A DNA stretch of 5,829 nt, taken from positions 1 through 5,829 of the forward strand of contig SLHN01000265.1 in the NCBI GenBank assembly GCA_007136145.1, read 5' to 3'. This document shows, in pieces, positions 1-4,714 of this stretch. The notes under the pieces are model-generated. The model was given only the letters and a program-made list of their open reading frames with translations. It was not told where the DNA came from and ran no database searches. This DNA comes from Thioalkalivibrio sp. (GTDB taxonomy: Bacteria; Pseudomonadota; Gammaproteobacteria; Ectothiorhodospirales; Ectothiorhodospiraceae). Position 1 is the first letter of the stretch, and each line of letters starts with the position of its first letter. Made by a program: the position numbers and the translations under genes.

Positions 1-2
1 AA

Positions 3-218
3 CGGCATCCGCGACGAGTCGAGGCAATCGACGCCGTCTGGCGGCTGGCCCGATGTCTGGTCATGCGGATCCTCGAGCAGGCCGACACGCAACTCTCGCT
101 TCGCGACACGAAGACTCCGCGGACCGACTCCCAGACAGGCGCGGTGGAATGGATTGCAAGGGTTGAGCCCGGCATGAAGCCGGGCTCGTTAGTCCAGATC
201 AGTGAGGCAACCCCCTAG
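3..218 (+). CDS. Possible 3' end of an unidentified gene (partial, cut by window start)
   Basis: From base 3 a plus-strand frame stays open for 71 codons to a TAG at 216-218. By hand count about three quarters of its third positions are G or C, higher than in the other two plus frames and in line with the genes of this window. The first half (VEAIDAVWRLARCLVMRILE and onward) reads like a real helical protein end; the second half is polar and less convincing and runs through the hairpin at 165-187. If real, it would converge with soxD and overlap its stop by a few bases. I recognise no family, and a chance open frame is at least as likely. No other gene is visible in the first 214 bases. Confidence 0.25.
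   Translation, partial: RHPRRVEAIDAVWRLARCLVMRILEQADTQLSLRDTKTPRTDSQTGAVEWIARVEPGMKPGSLVQISEATP
165..187 (-). terminator. Hairpin after soxD, likely transcription terminator
   Basis: GAGCCCGGC (165-173) and GCCGGGCTC (179-187) form a perfect, GC-rich 9-bp stem with a 5-nt loop. It begins 27 bases past the soxD stop, the expected place for the end of the soxCD transcript. Neither side has a true U-tract (AACCCTT follows on the minus strand), so termination may be weak, or the hairpin may protect the mRNA 3' end. It could also serve a convergent plus-strand transcript. Confidence 0.55.
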
Positions 219-841
219 TCCCCCGCTTTCCACTCTGCGTCCGCCACCGTGCCAATCGGAGGACAGTCGCTCATGCACCGCTCCGCCTGGGCATCCGGAC
301 GGTCATCCACGATGAATGCGTCGCGGTTCGGCATCTTGATCTGAGGCATCGTTTCGGCGTTCATCTTGAAATCCTCGCCGATCAACTCGTTGAGGTAGTA
401 GATATAGGCCGAAACAGCATAGACCTCGTCGTTGCTGAGGGACTGCGGCGCATCCATGGGCATGGCGCGACGCGTGTAGTCGAACAGGATGGGTGCATAC
501 GGATACATGCTGCCGGGCGTCAGCACCCGGGGCCTCTCGGTCATGGATCCGATACCACCGACCATGGTGCCGTAAACAGGTCCCCCGGCTGCCTTCTCGC
601 CGTGACACGCCAGGCACCTTGCCTGGTACACCTCACGCCCCTGCGCCACGGTACCCTCACCCGGAGGTAGTCCGGCACCGGAAGGCGTATGGATATCGAT
701 GTTCCACGGCTGGATGTCGGCCTCACTGATCGGCTGGCCAAATCCAACATCCGGTCTTTCCGGGTAGGACGATGCCTGCGCGGCACCAAACGTCAGGAAC
801 AACGCACTCGCAAACGCGCCACACAACTTAACCGATAGCAT
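215..841 (-). CDS. soxD: SoxD-type monohaem cytochrome c, electron-accepting subunit of sulfur dehydrogenase SoxCD
   Basis: This 208-residue protein is probably the haem subunit that takes electrons from SoxC in the periplasm and passes them to the respiratory chain. A Sec signal peptide (hydrophobic residues 6-20) ends at AQA-SS (about residue 23). One haem c site, CLACH, is at 76-80; Met127 or Met129 in RRAMPMDAPQSLSNDEV is the likely distal ligand, and that stretch is typical of SoxD/SorB-like class I cytochromes. The ATG overlaps the soxC end by 14 bases and follows GGAGGTGA (845-852), a full match to the 16S tail with 6 bases between GGAGG and the start, so the start is firm and translation is probably coupled to soxC. 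The best known SoxD (Paracoccus) is a longer dihaem protein; this one is short and monohaem. A C-terminal CxxxC pair (Cys189, Cys193) lacks the His of a haem site. A SorB-like sulfite dehydrogenase cytochrome is the alternative. Confidence 0.85.
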   Translation of the reverse strand: MLSVKLCGAFASALFLTFGAAQASSYPERPDVGFGQPISEADIQPWNIDIHTPSGAGLPPGEGTVAQGREVYQARCLACHGEKAAGGPVYGTMVGGIGSMTERPRVLTPGSMYPYAPILFDYTRRAMPMDAPQSLSNDEVYAVSAYIYYLNELIGEDFKMNAETMPQIKMPNRDAFIVDDRPDAQAERCMSDCPPIGTVADAEWKAGD

Positions 842-2189
842 TGGTCACCTCCCCCTGCTGTGAGACGGCCCACGGATAGATGCCGTTGTGATGCTGCACG
901 AAACCGACGATCTCCCGCTCTCGGGCCAGATCCTCGACCGTTGGCTGCACATAGCCGGTACTGTCCTTGGCGCGGCTGGCGATCCTGGCGGGACCACCGT
1001 CCCAGTTCCATCGGTAGCGGAAGCGGGTAAGGCACTTGTCCATCACTGGTTCCTCCAGCGTCGCCTCGCGCCAGTTGCGCCCGCCGTCCAGGGTGACATC
1101 GACATGAGTGATCTTGCCGTTGCCCGACCAGGCAAAGCCCTGGATCTCGTAGAAACCCGGGCCACCACGCAGGGTCATGCCGCCCGACGGACTGGTGATT
1201 ACCGACTTGCACTCCATTTCCATACTGAATTGTCGCCACTTTCCATCGGGCATCGGGTCGGTATAGCGAGCCGTTTCACCGCGGACATGAGCCGGACCTT
1301 CCACCACCTTGATACGGCGCAGCCACTTCACGCTGGTGTTGCCCTCCCAGCCGGGCACGAACGCCCGAATCGGATAGCCCTGCTCGGCCCGCAGCATCTC
1401 GCCGTTTTGCCCGAAGGCGATCAGTACGTCGTCCATGATTTTTTCCATCGGGATCGAGCGGAGATGCCCGGAGCCATCGGCGCCTTCCAGCATCACCCAC
1501 TTGCCCTTTGGATCCACTCCGGCCTCATCCAGCAGCCAGGCCAGCGGAACGCCCGTCCACTGAGCGCAGGAGAGAAGGCCATGGCTCTGCTGGACGGTGG
1601 TTGAGCGCGGCTCGCGCCAATCGGTCAGGGTATTCCCCGAGCACTCCATGAAATGGAACTTGGACACCGAGGGGTAACGCATCAGGTCGCTCATGGTGAA
1701 AACCAAAGGCCGTTTCACCAGACCGTGAATCACCAGACGGTGTTGCTCCGGGTCGATCTTCGCGGTGCCGTTGTGGTGCCGTTCGAAAAACACCCCGTTC
1801 GGGGTGACGATGCCCTGCTGCTTCTGCAGCGGAGACATACTCCAGTCCGAGTAATTCTGTCGATTGACGAACACGTCCGACCGGGTGCGCACATAGTGGG
1901 ATTCGTACTCGATGGGCATCCCGTAATCCGTGGGCGGGATCGGCTTGCCCATGGTCCTGGACCACTCGGGGACCGTCAGCTTCGCGGCCTGTGCGACCGA
2001 AGCGCCACCGCCCGCGCCGGCGAGAGCCACTCCCGCCATGGCCGCACCTTTCCGCAGGAACGAACGACGACCCGCGGAGGGCGGTGCGGCCGTATCGACC
2101 TCGGCGGGCTTGTGAATGGCGTCCGGACTGAAATGCCATCCCGACCCGATCGACTTGTCTTCCTTCGCCATATTATCTGTCTTCGCCAT
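828..2189 (-). CDS. soxC: SoxC, molybdopterin sulfur (sulfane) dehydrogenase catalytic subunit
   Basis: In the Sox pathway SoxCD oxidises the sulfane sulfur bound to the SoxY cysteine and sends electrons to cytochrome c. The product has 453 residues. A twin-arginine signal (RRSFLRKG at 41-48, hydrophobic stretch 49-62, likely cleavage after AQA at 66-68) indicates folded export to the periplasm. The sulfite-oxidase-type molybdopterin domain spans roughly 90-300, with FERHHN at 135-140 and the molybdenum-ligand Cys183 in FMECSGN; the Mo-cofactor dimerisation domain spans about 315-440 (SVITSPSGGM, FAWSGNGKI, DGGRNW). The SVITSPSGGM and HHNGIYPW stretches favour SoxC over SorA. I start it at ATG 2189: GAGG (2197-2200) lies 7 bases upstream, whereas the longer in-frame start at 2396 falls inside the promoter -10 box. 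A second ATG six codons on (2171) has no good Shine-Dalgarno. No soxXYZAB genes are in the window. Confidence 0.9.
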   Translation of the reverse strand: MAKTDNMAKEDKSIGSGWHFSPDAIHKPAEVDTAAPPSAGRRSFLRKGAAMAGVALAGAGGGASVAQAAKLTVPEWSRTMGKPIPPTDYGMPIEYESHYVRTRSDVFVNRQNYSDWSMSPLQKQQGIVTPNGVFFERHHNGTAKIDPEQHRLVIHGLVKRPLVFTMSDLMRYPSVSKFHFMECSGNTLTDWREPRSTTVQQSHGLLSCAQWTGVPLAWLLDEAGVDPKGKWVMLEGADGSGHLRSIPMEKIMDDVLIAFGQNGEMLRAEQGYPIRAFVPGWEGNTSVKWLRRIKVVEGPAHVRGETARYTDPMPDGKWRQFSMEMECKSVITSPSGGMTLRGGPGFYEIQGFAWSGNGKITHVDVTLDGGRNWREATLEEPVMDKCLTRFRYRWNWDGGPARIASRAKDSTGYVQPTVEDLAREREIVGFVQHHNGIYPWAVSQQGEVTNAIG

Positions 2190-2200
2190 AGGTTTACCTC
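2190..2200 (-). promoter_or_regulatory. Ribosome binding site that sets the soxC start
   Basis: Read on the minus strand the sequence is GAGGTAAACCT followed by ATG. GAGG at 2197-2200 sits 7 bases before the ATG at 2189, good spacing. No comparable site precedes the in-frame ATGs upstream or the ATG at 2171. Confidence 0.65.
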
Positions 2201-2208
2201 TGTTGGAA

Positions 2209-2220
2209 GCAACGGGTTGC
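2209..2220. repeat. 12-bp palindrome just upstream of the soxC ribosome binding site
   Basis: GCAAC-GG-GTTGC, with perfect 5-base arms, lies 9 bases upstream of the GAGG of soxC. The two-base centre is too tight for a stable RNA hairpin, so a protein-binding site is as plausible as an RNA element. It may be chance. Confidence 0.3.
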
Positions 2221-2258
2221 GTGCGGCTTGGCCCGATGGAGTTCATCACCTGCAGTAA

Positions 2259-2274
2259 CACCATCCAGATGGTG
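2259..2274. repeat. 16-bp inverted repeat in the soxC leader
   Basis: CACCATC-CA-GATGGTG has perfect 7-base arms around a 2-base centre. It lies about 115-130 bases downstream of the predicted soxC transcription start. The close arms suggest a dimeric regulator's site rather than an RNA stem-loop. No regulator can be assigned from sequence alone. Confidence 0.4.
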
Positions 2275-2394
2275 GTGCACCCGTCTCGGCGACTGCTCTT
2301 CGCATGTGCCGTTAATGTCGATGGAATGGCTGCCCCTGGAGTCAGCACCCTTTCCACCATGTAACCGGCCGCTTCTGTACCAACCGGTCCATCC

Positions 2395-2422
2395 AATATA
2401 GGCCACGACAGATACTTGTCAA
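2395..2422 (-). promoter_or_regulatory. Sigma70-type promoter of soxCD
   Basis: On the minus strand a perfect -35 box TTGACA (2417-2422) is followed after 16 bases by TATATT (2395-2400), five of six matches to the -10 consensus. An A/T-rich tract (2436-2443) upstream could act as an UP element. The predicted transcription start is about 2388, leaving a leader of about 200 bases before soxC. This is the strongest promoter I see in the window. Confidence 0.7.
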
Positions 2423-2435
2423 GGAACTATCCAGG

Positions 2436-2472
2436 AAAAATTACGCGGGATAGGCGCAGGCCTTCGTCCCGC
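2436..2472 (-). terminator. Rho-independent terminator of tetR
   Basis: Read on the minus strand, GCGGGA (2467-2472) pairs with TCCCGC (2445-2450); inside, AGGC pairs with GCCT around a 4-base loop. The stem is followed by GTAATTTTT (2436-2444), a U-tract. It lies about 120 bases past the tetR stop and ends 13 bases before the soxC -35 box, so it would separate the tetR transcript from the soxCD operon. Confidence 0.6.
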
Positions 2473-2526
2473 TCACGGGAACGTCAGCGAATGTGTCGGT
2501 GGACAGGGAAATCATGAATTCCCGCG

Positions 2527-2546
2527 CCGGTGCGGCAGCACACCGG
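2527..2546. repeat. Small inverted repeat downstream of tetR
   Basis: CCGGTG (2527-2532) and CACCGG (2541-2546) form a 6-bp stem with an 8-base loop, 48 bases past the tetR stop. No U-tract follows. It may be a minor 3'-end hairpin. The remaining bases of 2473-2593 show no gene I can support. Confidence 0.3.
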
Positions 2547-2593
2547 GCACGAGCGACGGGTAGCCAGAGAGCGTCGCGGGCCGAGAAGGACTG

Positions 2594-3184
2594 TCAGCGG
2601 GGCGGCGGGGTGGAAAGCATGCCGTCGCGGAGAAGATCGCAGAAGGAATCCGCGATTTCCTCGGGCGTACCGGGTCCGTCGGTGCGTAGCCAGAGGTAGC
2701 TGTAATGGTGCATTCCGAGCAGGGCCTTCACCGCCAGACCATCGGCGCGCCGGAACGCGCCTTCATCTACTCCGGCCTGGAGCACCCGCGACCAGATCTG
2801 CTCGTATTCGCGGTGCAGAGCAAGCAGCTCCGCCTTGTGTTCCCCGGTCACGGCATGTATTTCGCGAAAACAGATCGTGGTCGCCGCAAGGTTTTCGGTG
2901 ATACAGCGCATCACCCCCCGCGACAACTCGCGAAGTCGTTGCCTGGCCGGCATCTCGGTATCCAGCAATTTGTTCCCAAAGGCGATCAGCTCGCGCAAAT
3001 AGGGCGTGATGATCGCGAACAGGAGAGCCTCCTTGCTGGGGAACTGATGGTAGAGGGAACTACGCCCCAGACCGGAAGCCTTCTCCAGGTCCTTCATGCC
3101 GGTTGCGTGATAACCCTGGGTGGCAAACAATTGCGTGGCCACCCTCAGCACGCGTTCGCGACTCGTCTCTCTTGTTTCCAACAC
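2594..3184 (-). CDS. TetR/AcrR-family transcriptional regulator
   Basis: A 196-residue protein, the usual length of the family. Residues about 7-53 form the TetR-type DNA-binding domain: a first helix (RERVLRVATQLFATQGY), then the helix-turn-helix ending in the typical GLGRSSLYHQFPSKEALL (38-55). The rest is an all-helical ligand-binding and dimerisation domain without a signature that reveals the ligand. The start codon is GTG (3182-3184), supported by GAGGGA (3191-3196) 6 bases upstream. It is divergent from metK and upstream of soxC on the same strand, but a terminator and a separate promoter divide it from soxC. Inverted repeats at its promoter and leader suggest autoregulation. Control of metK or soxCD is possible but only inferred from position. 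Confidence 0.88.
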   Translation of the reverse strand: MLETRETSRERVLRVATQLFATQGYHATGMKDLEKASGLGRSSLYHQFPSKEALLFAIITPYLRELIAFGNKLLDTEMPARQRLRELSRGVMRCITENLAATTICFREIHAVTGEHKAELLALHREYEQIWSRVLQAGVDEGAFRRADGLAVKALLGMHHYSYLWLRTDGPGTPEEIADSFCDLLRDGMLSTPPPR

Positions 3185-3199
3185 TGGTTATCCCTCGAA

Positions 3200-3223
3200 C
3201 ATGTCCGGTCATCCCTGGACATG
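3200..3223. promoter_or_regulatory. Inverted repeat in tetR leader, candidate TetR operator
   Basis: CATGTCC (3200-3206) and GGACATG (3217-3223) are perfect 7-base arms separated by 10 bases, just upstream of the tetR ribosome binding site. A 24-bp dyad next to a tetR gene is typical of an autoregulatory operator. On the transcript it could also fold as a hairpin. Binding by this TetR protein is inference. Confidence 0.5.
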
Positions 3224-3235
3224 CCGGCCGACGAT

Positions 3236-3250
3236 AGGTATGGAGTACCT
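3236..3250. promoter_or_regulatory. Second inverted repeat at the tetR transcription start
   Basis: AGGTA (3236-3240) and TACCT (3246-3250) surround a 5-base centre, a 15-bp dyad. It overlaps the start predicted from the -10 box at 3256-3261 (about 3249), where a repressor would block transcription. Its sequence differs from the dyad at 3200-3223, so at most one may be the TetR site. Confidence 0.35.
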
Positions 3251-3255
3251 CGAAC

Positions 3256-3261
3256 AGTATA
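3256..3261 (-). promoter_or_regulatory. Candidate -10 box of tetR
   Basis: On the minus strand the sequence is TATACT, five of six matches to TATAAT, placed about 70 bases upstream of the GTG start. The matching -35 region is poor (TCCGCA at 18-base spacing), so this may be a weak or activator-dependent promoter. Confidence 0.4.
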
Positions 3262-3306
3262 CCCCCAATGGCCAGGGACTGCGGAAAATGCCACAATCCT
3301 TGACCG

Positions 3307-3322
3307 GGGGCGGCCACGCCCC
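3307..3322. repeat. GC-rich hairpin in the tetR-metK divergent region
   Basis: GGGGCG-GCCA-CGCCCC is a perfect 6-bp stem with a 4-base loop. TTGACC (3300-3305) just before it resembles a -35 box on the plus strand, but no -10 box follows at the right distance. A weak metK promoter guess is TTAGAA (3345-3350) with TAGACT (3369-3374) at 18-base spacing. I cannot place the metK promoter securely. Confidence 0.3.
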
Positions 3323-3420
3323 TGCTCACCCCCGCGACGCAATTTTAGAAATATACGACGACTGGCGTTAGACTTGGGAAATTTTCCTTCACCCTACGCA
3401 CCGGTCCGAGGAATGCGCGC

Positions 3421-4593
3421 ATGGCCACGAGTTACCTCTTCACGTCCGAATCGGTTTCCGAGGGTCATCCCGACAAGATGGCCGATCAGATCTCCGATGC
3501 CGTGGTCGATGCGATCCTGACCAAGGACCCACACGCGCGCATCGCCTGCGAAACGCTTACCAAGACCGGGATGGTCTTGTTGGCCGGGGAGATCACCACC
3601 AGCGCGACCATCGATTATGAAAGGATCGTGCGCGACACGGTGTGCGGCATCGGTTACGACAATGCCGCGGTTGGCTTCGACGGACACACCTGCGCCGTGC
3701 TGAATGCACTTGGCCAACAGTCACCCGACATTGCGATGGGAGTCGACCGTGATCTGTCGGATCGCAGCAATCAGGGCGCCGGCGATCAGGGTCTGATGTT
3801 CGGTTACGCCGCGCGCGAGACCGACAGCCTGATGCCGGCACCGATCTACTACGCGCACCGCCTGGTGCGCCGCCAGGCAGAGCTCCGCAAGAGCGGGGTC
3901 CTGCCATGGCTGCGGCCCGATGCGAAAAGCCAGGTCACTCTTCGTTACGAGGACGGGGTCCCATCCGGAATCGATGCCGTGGTACTATCAACCCAGCACG
4001 ACCCGGAAATTTCGCAGAAGGATCTCCGCGAAGCAGTACTCGATGAGATCCTGAGGCCGATTCTGCCGACCGACTGGTTGGCCCGTTGTGGCCGCGATCA
4101 GATCCACATCAACCCCACCGGGCAATTCGTGATTGGCGGCCCGGTCGGAGACTGCGGGTTGACAGGCCGCAAGATCATCGTGGACACCTATGGCGGCATG
4201 GCCCGTCACGGTGGCGGTGCATTTTCGGGGAAGGATCCTTCGAAGGTCGACCGGTCGGCCGCGTATGCAGGCCGTTATGTTGCCAAGAATATTGTCGCGG
4301 CCGGCCTTGCGGACAAATGCGAGATCCAGGTTTCCTACGCGATCGGTGTCGCACACCCGACATCCATCAGCGTCGACACCTTCGGGACCGGCCGGATCGA
4401 CGACAGGCGGATCGTGGAGCTGGTCCGGGAACATTTTGATCTGCGGCCTTGGGGACTGATCCAGGCCCTCGATCTTCTGCGACCCCTGTACCAACAGACG
4501 GCCGCATATGGGCATTTCGGACGCGAGGACGTCGATCTGCCCTGGGAACATACTGACCGCGCGGAGGAACTCCGCGCCGCGTCCGGGCTCTGA
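3421..4593 (+). CDS. metK: S-adenosylmethionine synthetase (methionine adenosyltransferase)
   Basis: MetK is a cytosolic enzyme that makes SAM, phosphate and diphosphate from methionine and ATP. The 390 residues match the usual bacterial length (E. coli about 384) and appear complete. Visible motifs are the N-terminal ATP-site GHPDK (15-19), the signature GAGDQG (119-124), DQIHINPTGQFVIGGP (226-241), and the phosphate-binding signature GGGAFSGKDP (264-273) with Lys271 and Asp272; SYAIGVAHP (305-313) is also typical. The ATG is supported by GAGGA (3408-3412) with 8 bases spacing. It is divergent from tetR and followed 121 bases later by ahcY, its partner in the methyl cycle. A hairpin straddles its stop codon and a SAH riboswitch lies between the two genes, so ahcY can be controlled separately. 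I see no SAM riboswitch in front of metK. Confidence 0.97.
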   Translation: MATSYLFTSESVSEGHPDKMADQISDAVVDAILTKDPHARIACETLTKTGMVLLAGEITTSATIDYERIVRDTVCGIGYDNAAVGFDGHTCAVLNALGQQSPDIAMGVDRDLSDRSNQGAGDQGLMFGYAARETDSLMPAPIYYAHRLVRRQAELRKSGVLPWLRPDAKSQVTLRYEDGVPSGIDAVVLSTQHDPEISQKDLREAVLDEILRPILPTDWLARCGRDQIHINPTGQFVIGGPVGDCGLTGRKIIVDTYGGMARHGGGAFSGKDPSKVDRSAAYAGRYVAKNIVAAGLADKCEIQVSYAIGVAHPTSISVDTFGTGRIDDRRIVELVREHFDLRPWGLIQALDLLRPLYQQTAAYGHFGREDVDLPWEHTDRAEELRAASGL

Positions 4594-4607
4594 GAACGCC
4601 CGGACGC
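4579..4607 (+). terminator. 10-bp hairpin with the metK stop codon in its loop
   Basis: GCGTCCGGGC (4579-4588) and GCCCGGACGC (4598-4607) form a perfect 10-bp stem with a 9-base loop; the metK TGA (4591-4593) lies in the loop. Only a weak run (AAGATTT) follows, so it may be a partial terminator or an mRNA-stabilising hairpin. A ribosome ending metK would open the stem. It ends 9 bases before the SAH riboswitch. Confidence 0.5.
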
Positions 4608-4616
4608 AAGATTTAC

Positions 4617-4688
4617 CCGGCTGAGGAGCGCTGCAGCGGTACGCCCGTCAGGCTCAGCCGGATCTCTTTCCTTAATGCAACGGCGCTC
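4617..4688 (+). promoter_or_regulatory. S-adenosylhomocysteine (SAH) riboswitch controlling ahcY
   Basis: The segment carries the hallmarks of the SAH riboswitch class: GAGGAGCGCTGCA (4623-4635), AGGCTC (4650-4655) and AACGGCGCTCA (4679-4689). Two helices interleave as a pseudoknot: CCGGCTGAG (4617-4625) pairs perfectly with CTCAGCCGG (4653-4661), and GAGCGC (4626-4631) with GCGCTC (4683-4688). A small hairpin, GCGG (4636-4639) with CCGT (4645-4648), lies inside. The family is known to bind SAH with strong discrimination against SAM and to switch ahcY on. Here it ends 26 bases before the ahcY ATG. GCTC (4685-4688), freed when SAH is absent, could pair with GAGC (4702-4705) over the ribosome binding site; that mechanism is inference. 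Confidence 0.9.
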
Positions 4689-4714
4689 ATCCAGACTCAC
4701 GGAGCTTTTAAACC

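Larger units (their letters stand above)
2190..2388 (-). other. Long 5' leader of soxC
   Basis: Between the predicted transcription start (about 2388) and the soxC ATG lie roughly 200 transcribed bases. The frame is open in phase with soxC, but its ATGs (for example near 2360, 2267 and 2246) lack a well-placed Shine-Dalgarno, so I regard it as untranslated. It contains two compact palindromes listed separately. I do not recognise a known riboswitch class here. Confidence 0.5.

Noticed and set aside
251..280. A second haem site in SoxD at CMSDC
   Set aside because: The spacing is CxxxC and no His follows, so it does not meet the CxxCH requirement.
888..1604. 238-codon plus-strand open frame opposite soxC
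   Set aside because: soxC is clearly coding here (Mo-cofactor and dimerisation domains). The antisense product is His/Pro/Arg-rich without any family feature.
2493..2901. Plus-strand open frames of 68 and 123 codons overlapping the end of tetR
   Set aside because: Arg-rich products typical of non-coding frames in GC-rich DNA, antisense to a real TetR protein.
3377..3387. GGAAA-T-TTTCC palindrome upstream of metK
   Set aside because: Short, A/T-rich and likely by chance; no regulator or promoter element can be tied to it.
3224..3420. A SAM-sensing riboswitch upstream of metK
   Set aside because: I looked for a SAM-I, SAM-II or other known SAM aptamer pattern and saw none; only a GC hairpin and A/T-rich stretches are present.
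2705..3520. 271-codon plus-strand open frame opposite tetR and running into metK
   Set aside because: It overlaps both the recognisable TetR and the start of metK in other frames; it has no plausible ribosome binding site and a shadow-like composition.
3988..4551. 187-codon minus-strand open frame opposite metK
   Set aside because: Shadow of metK; the metK frame holds all family signatures.
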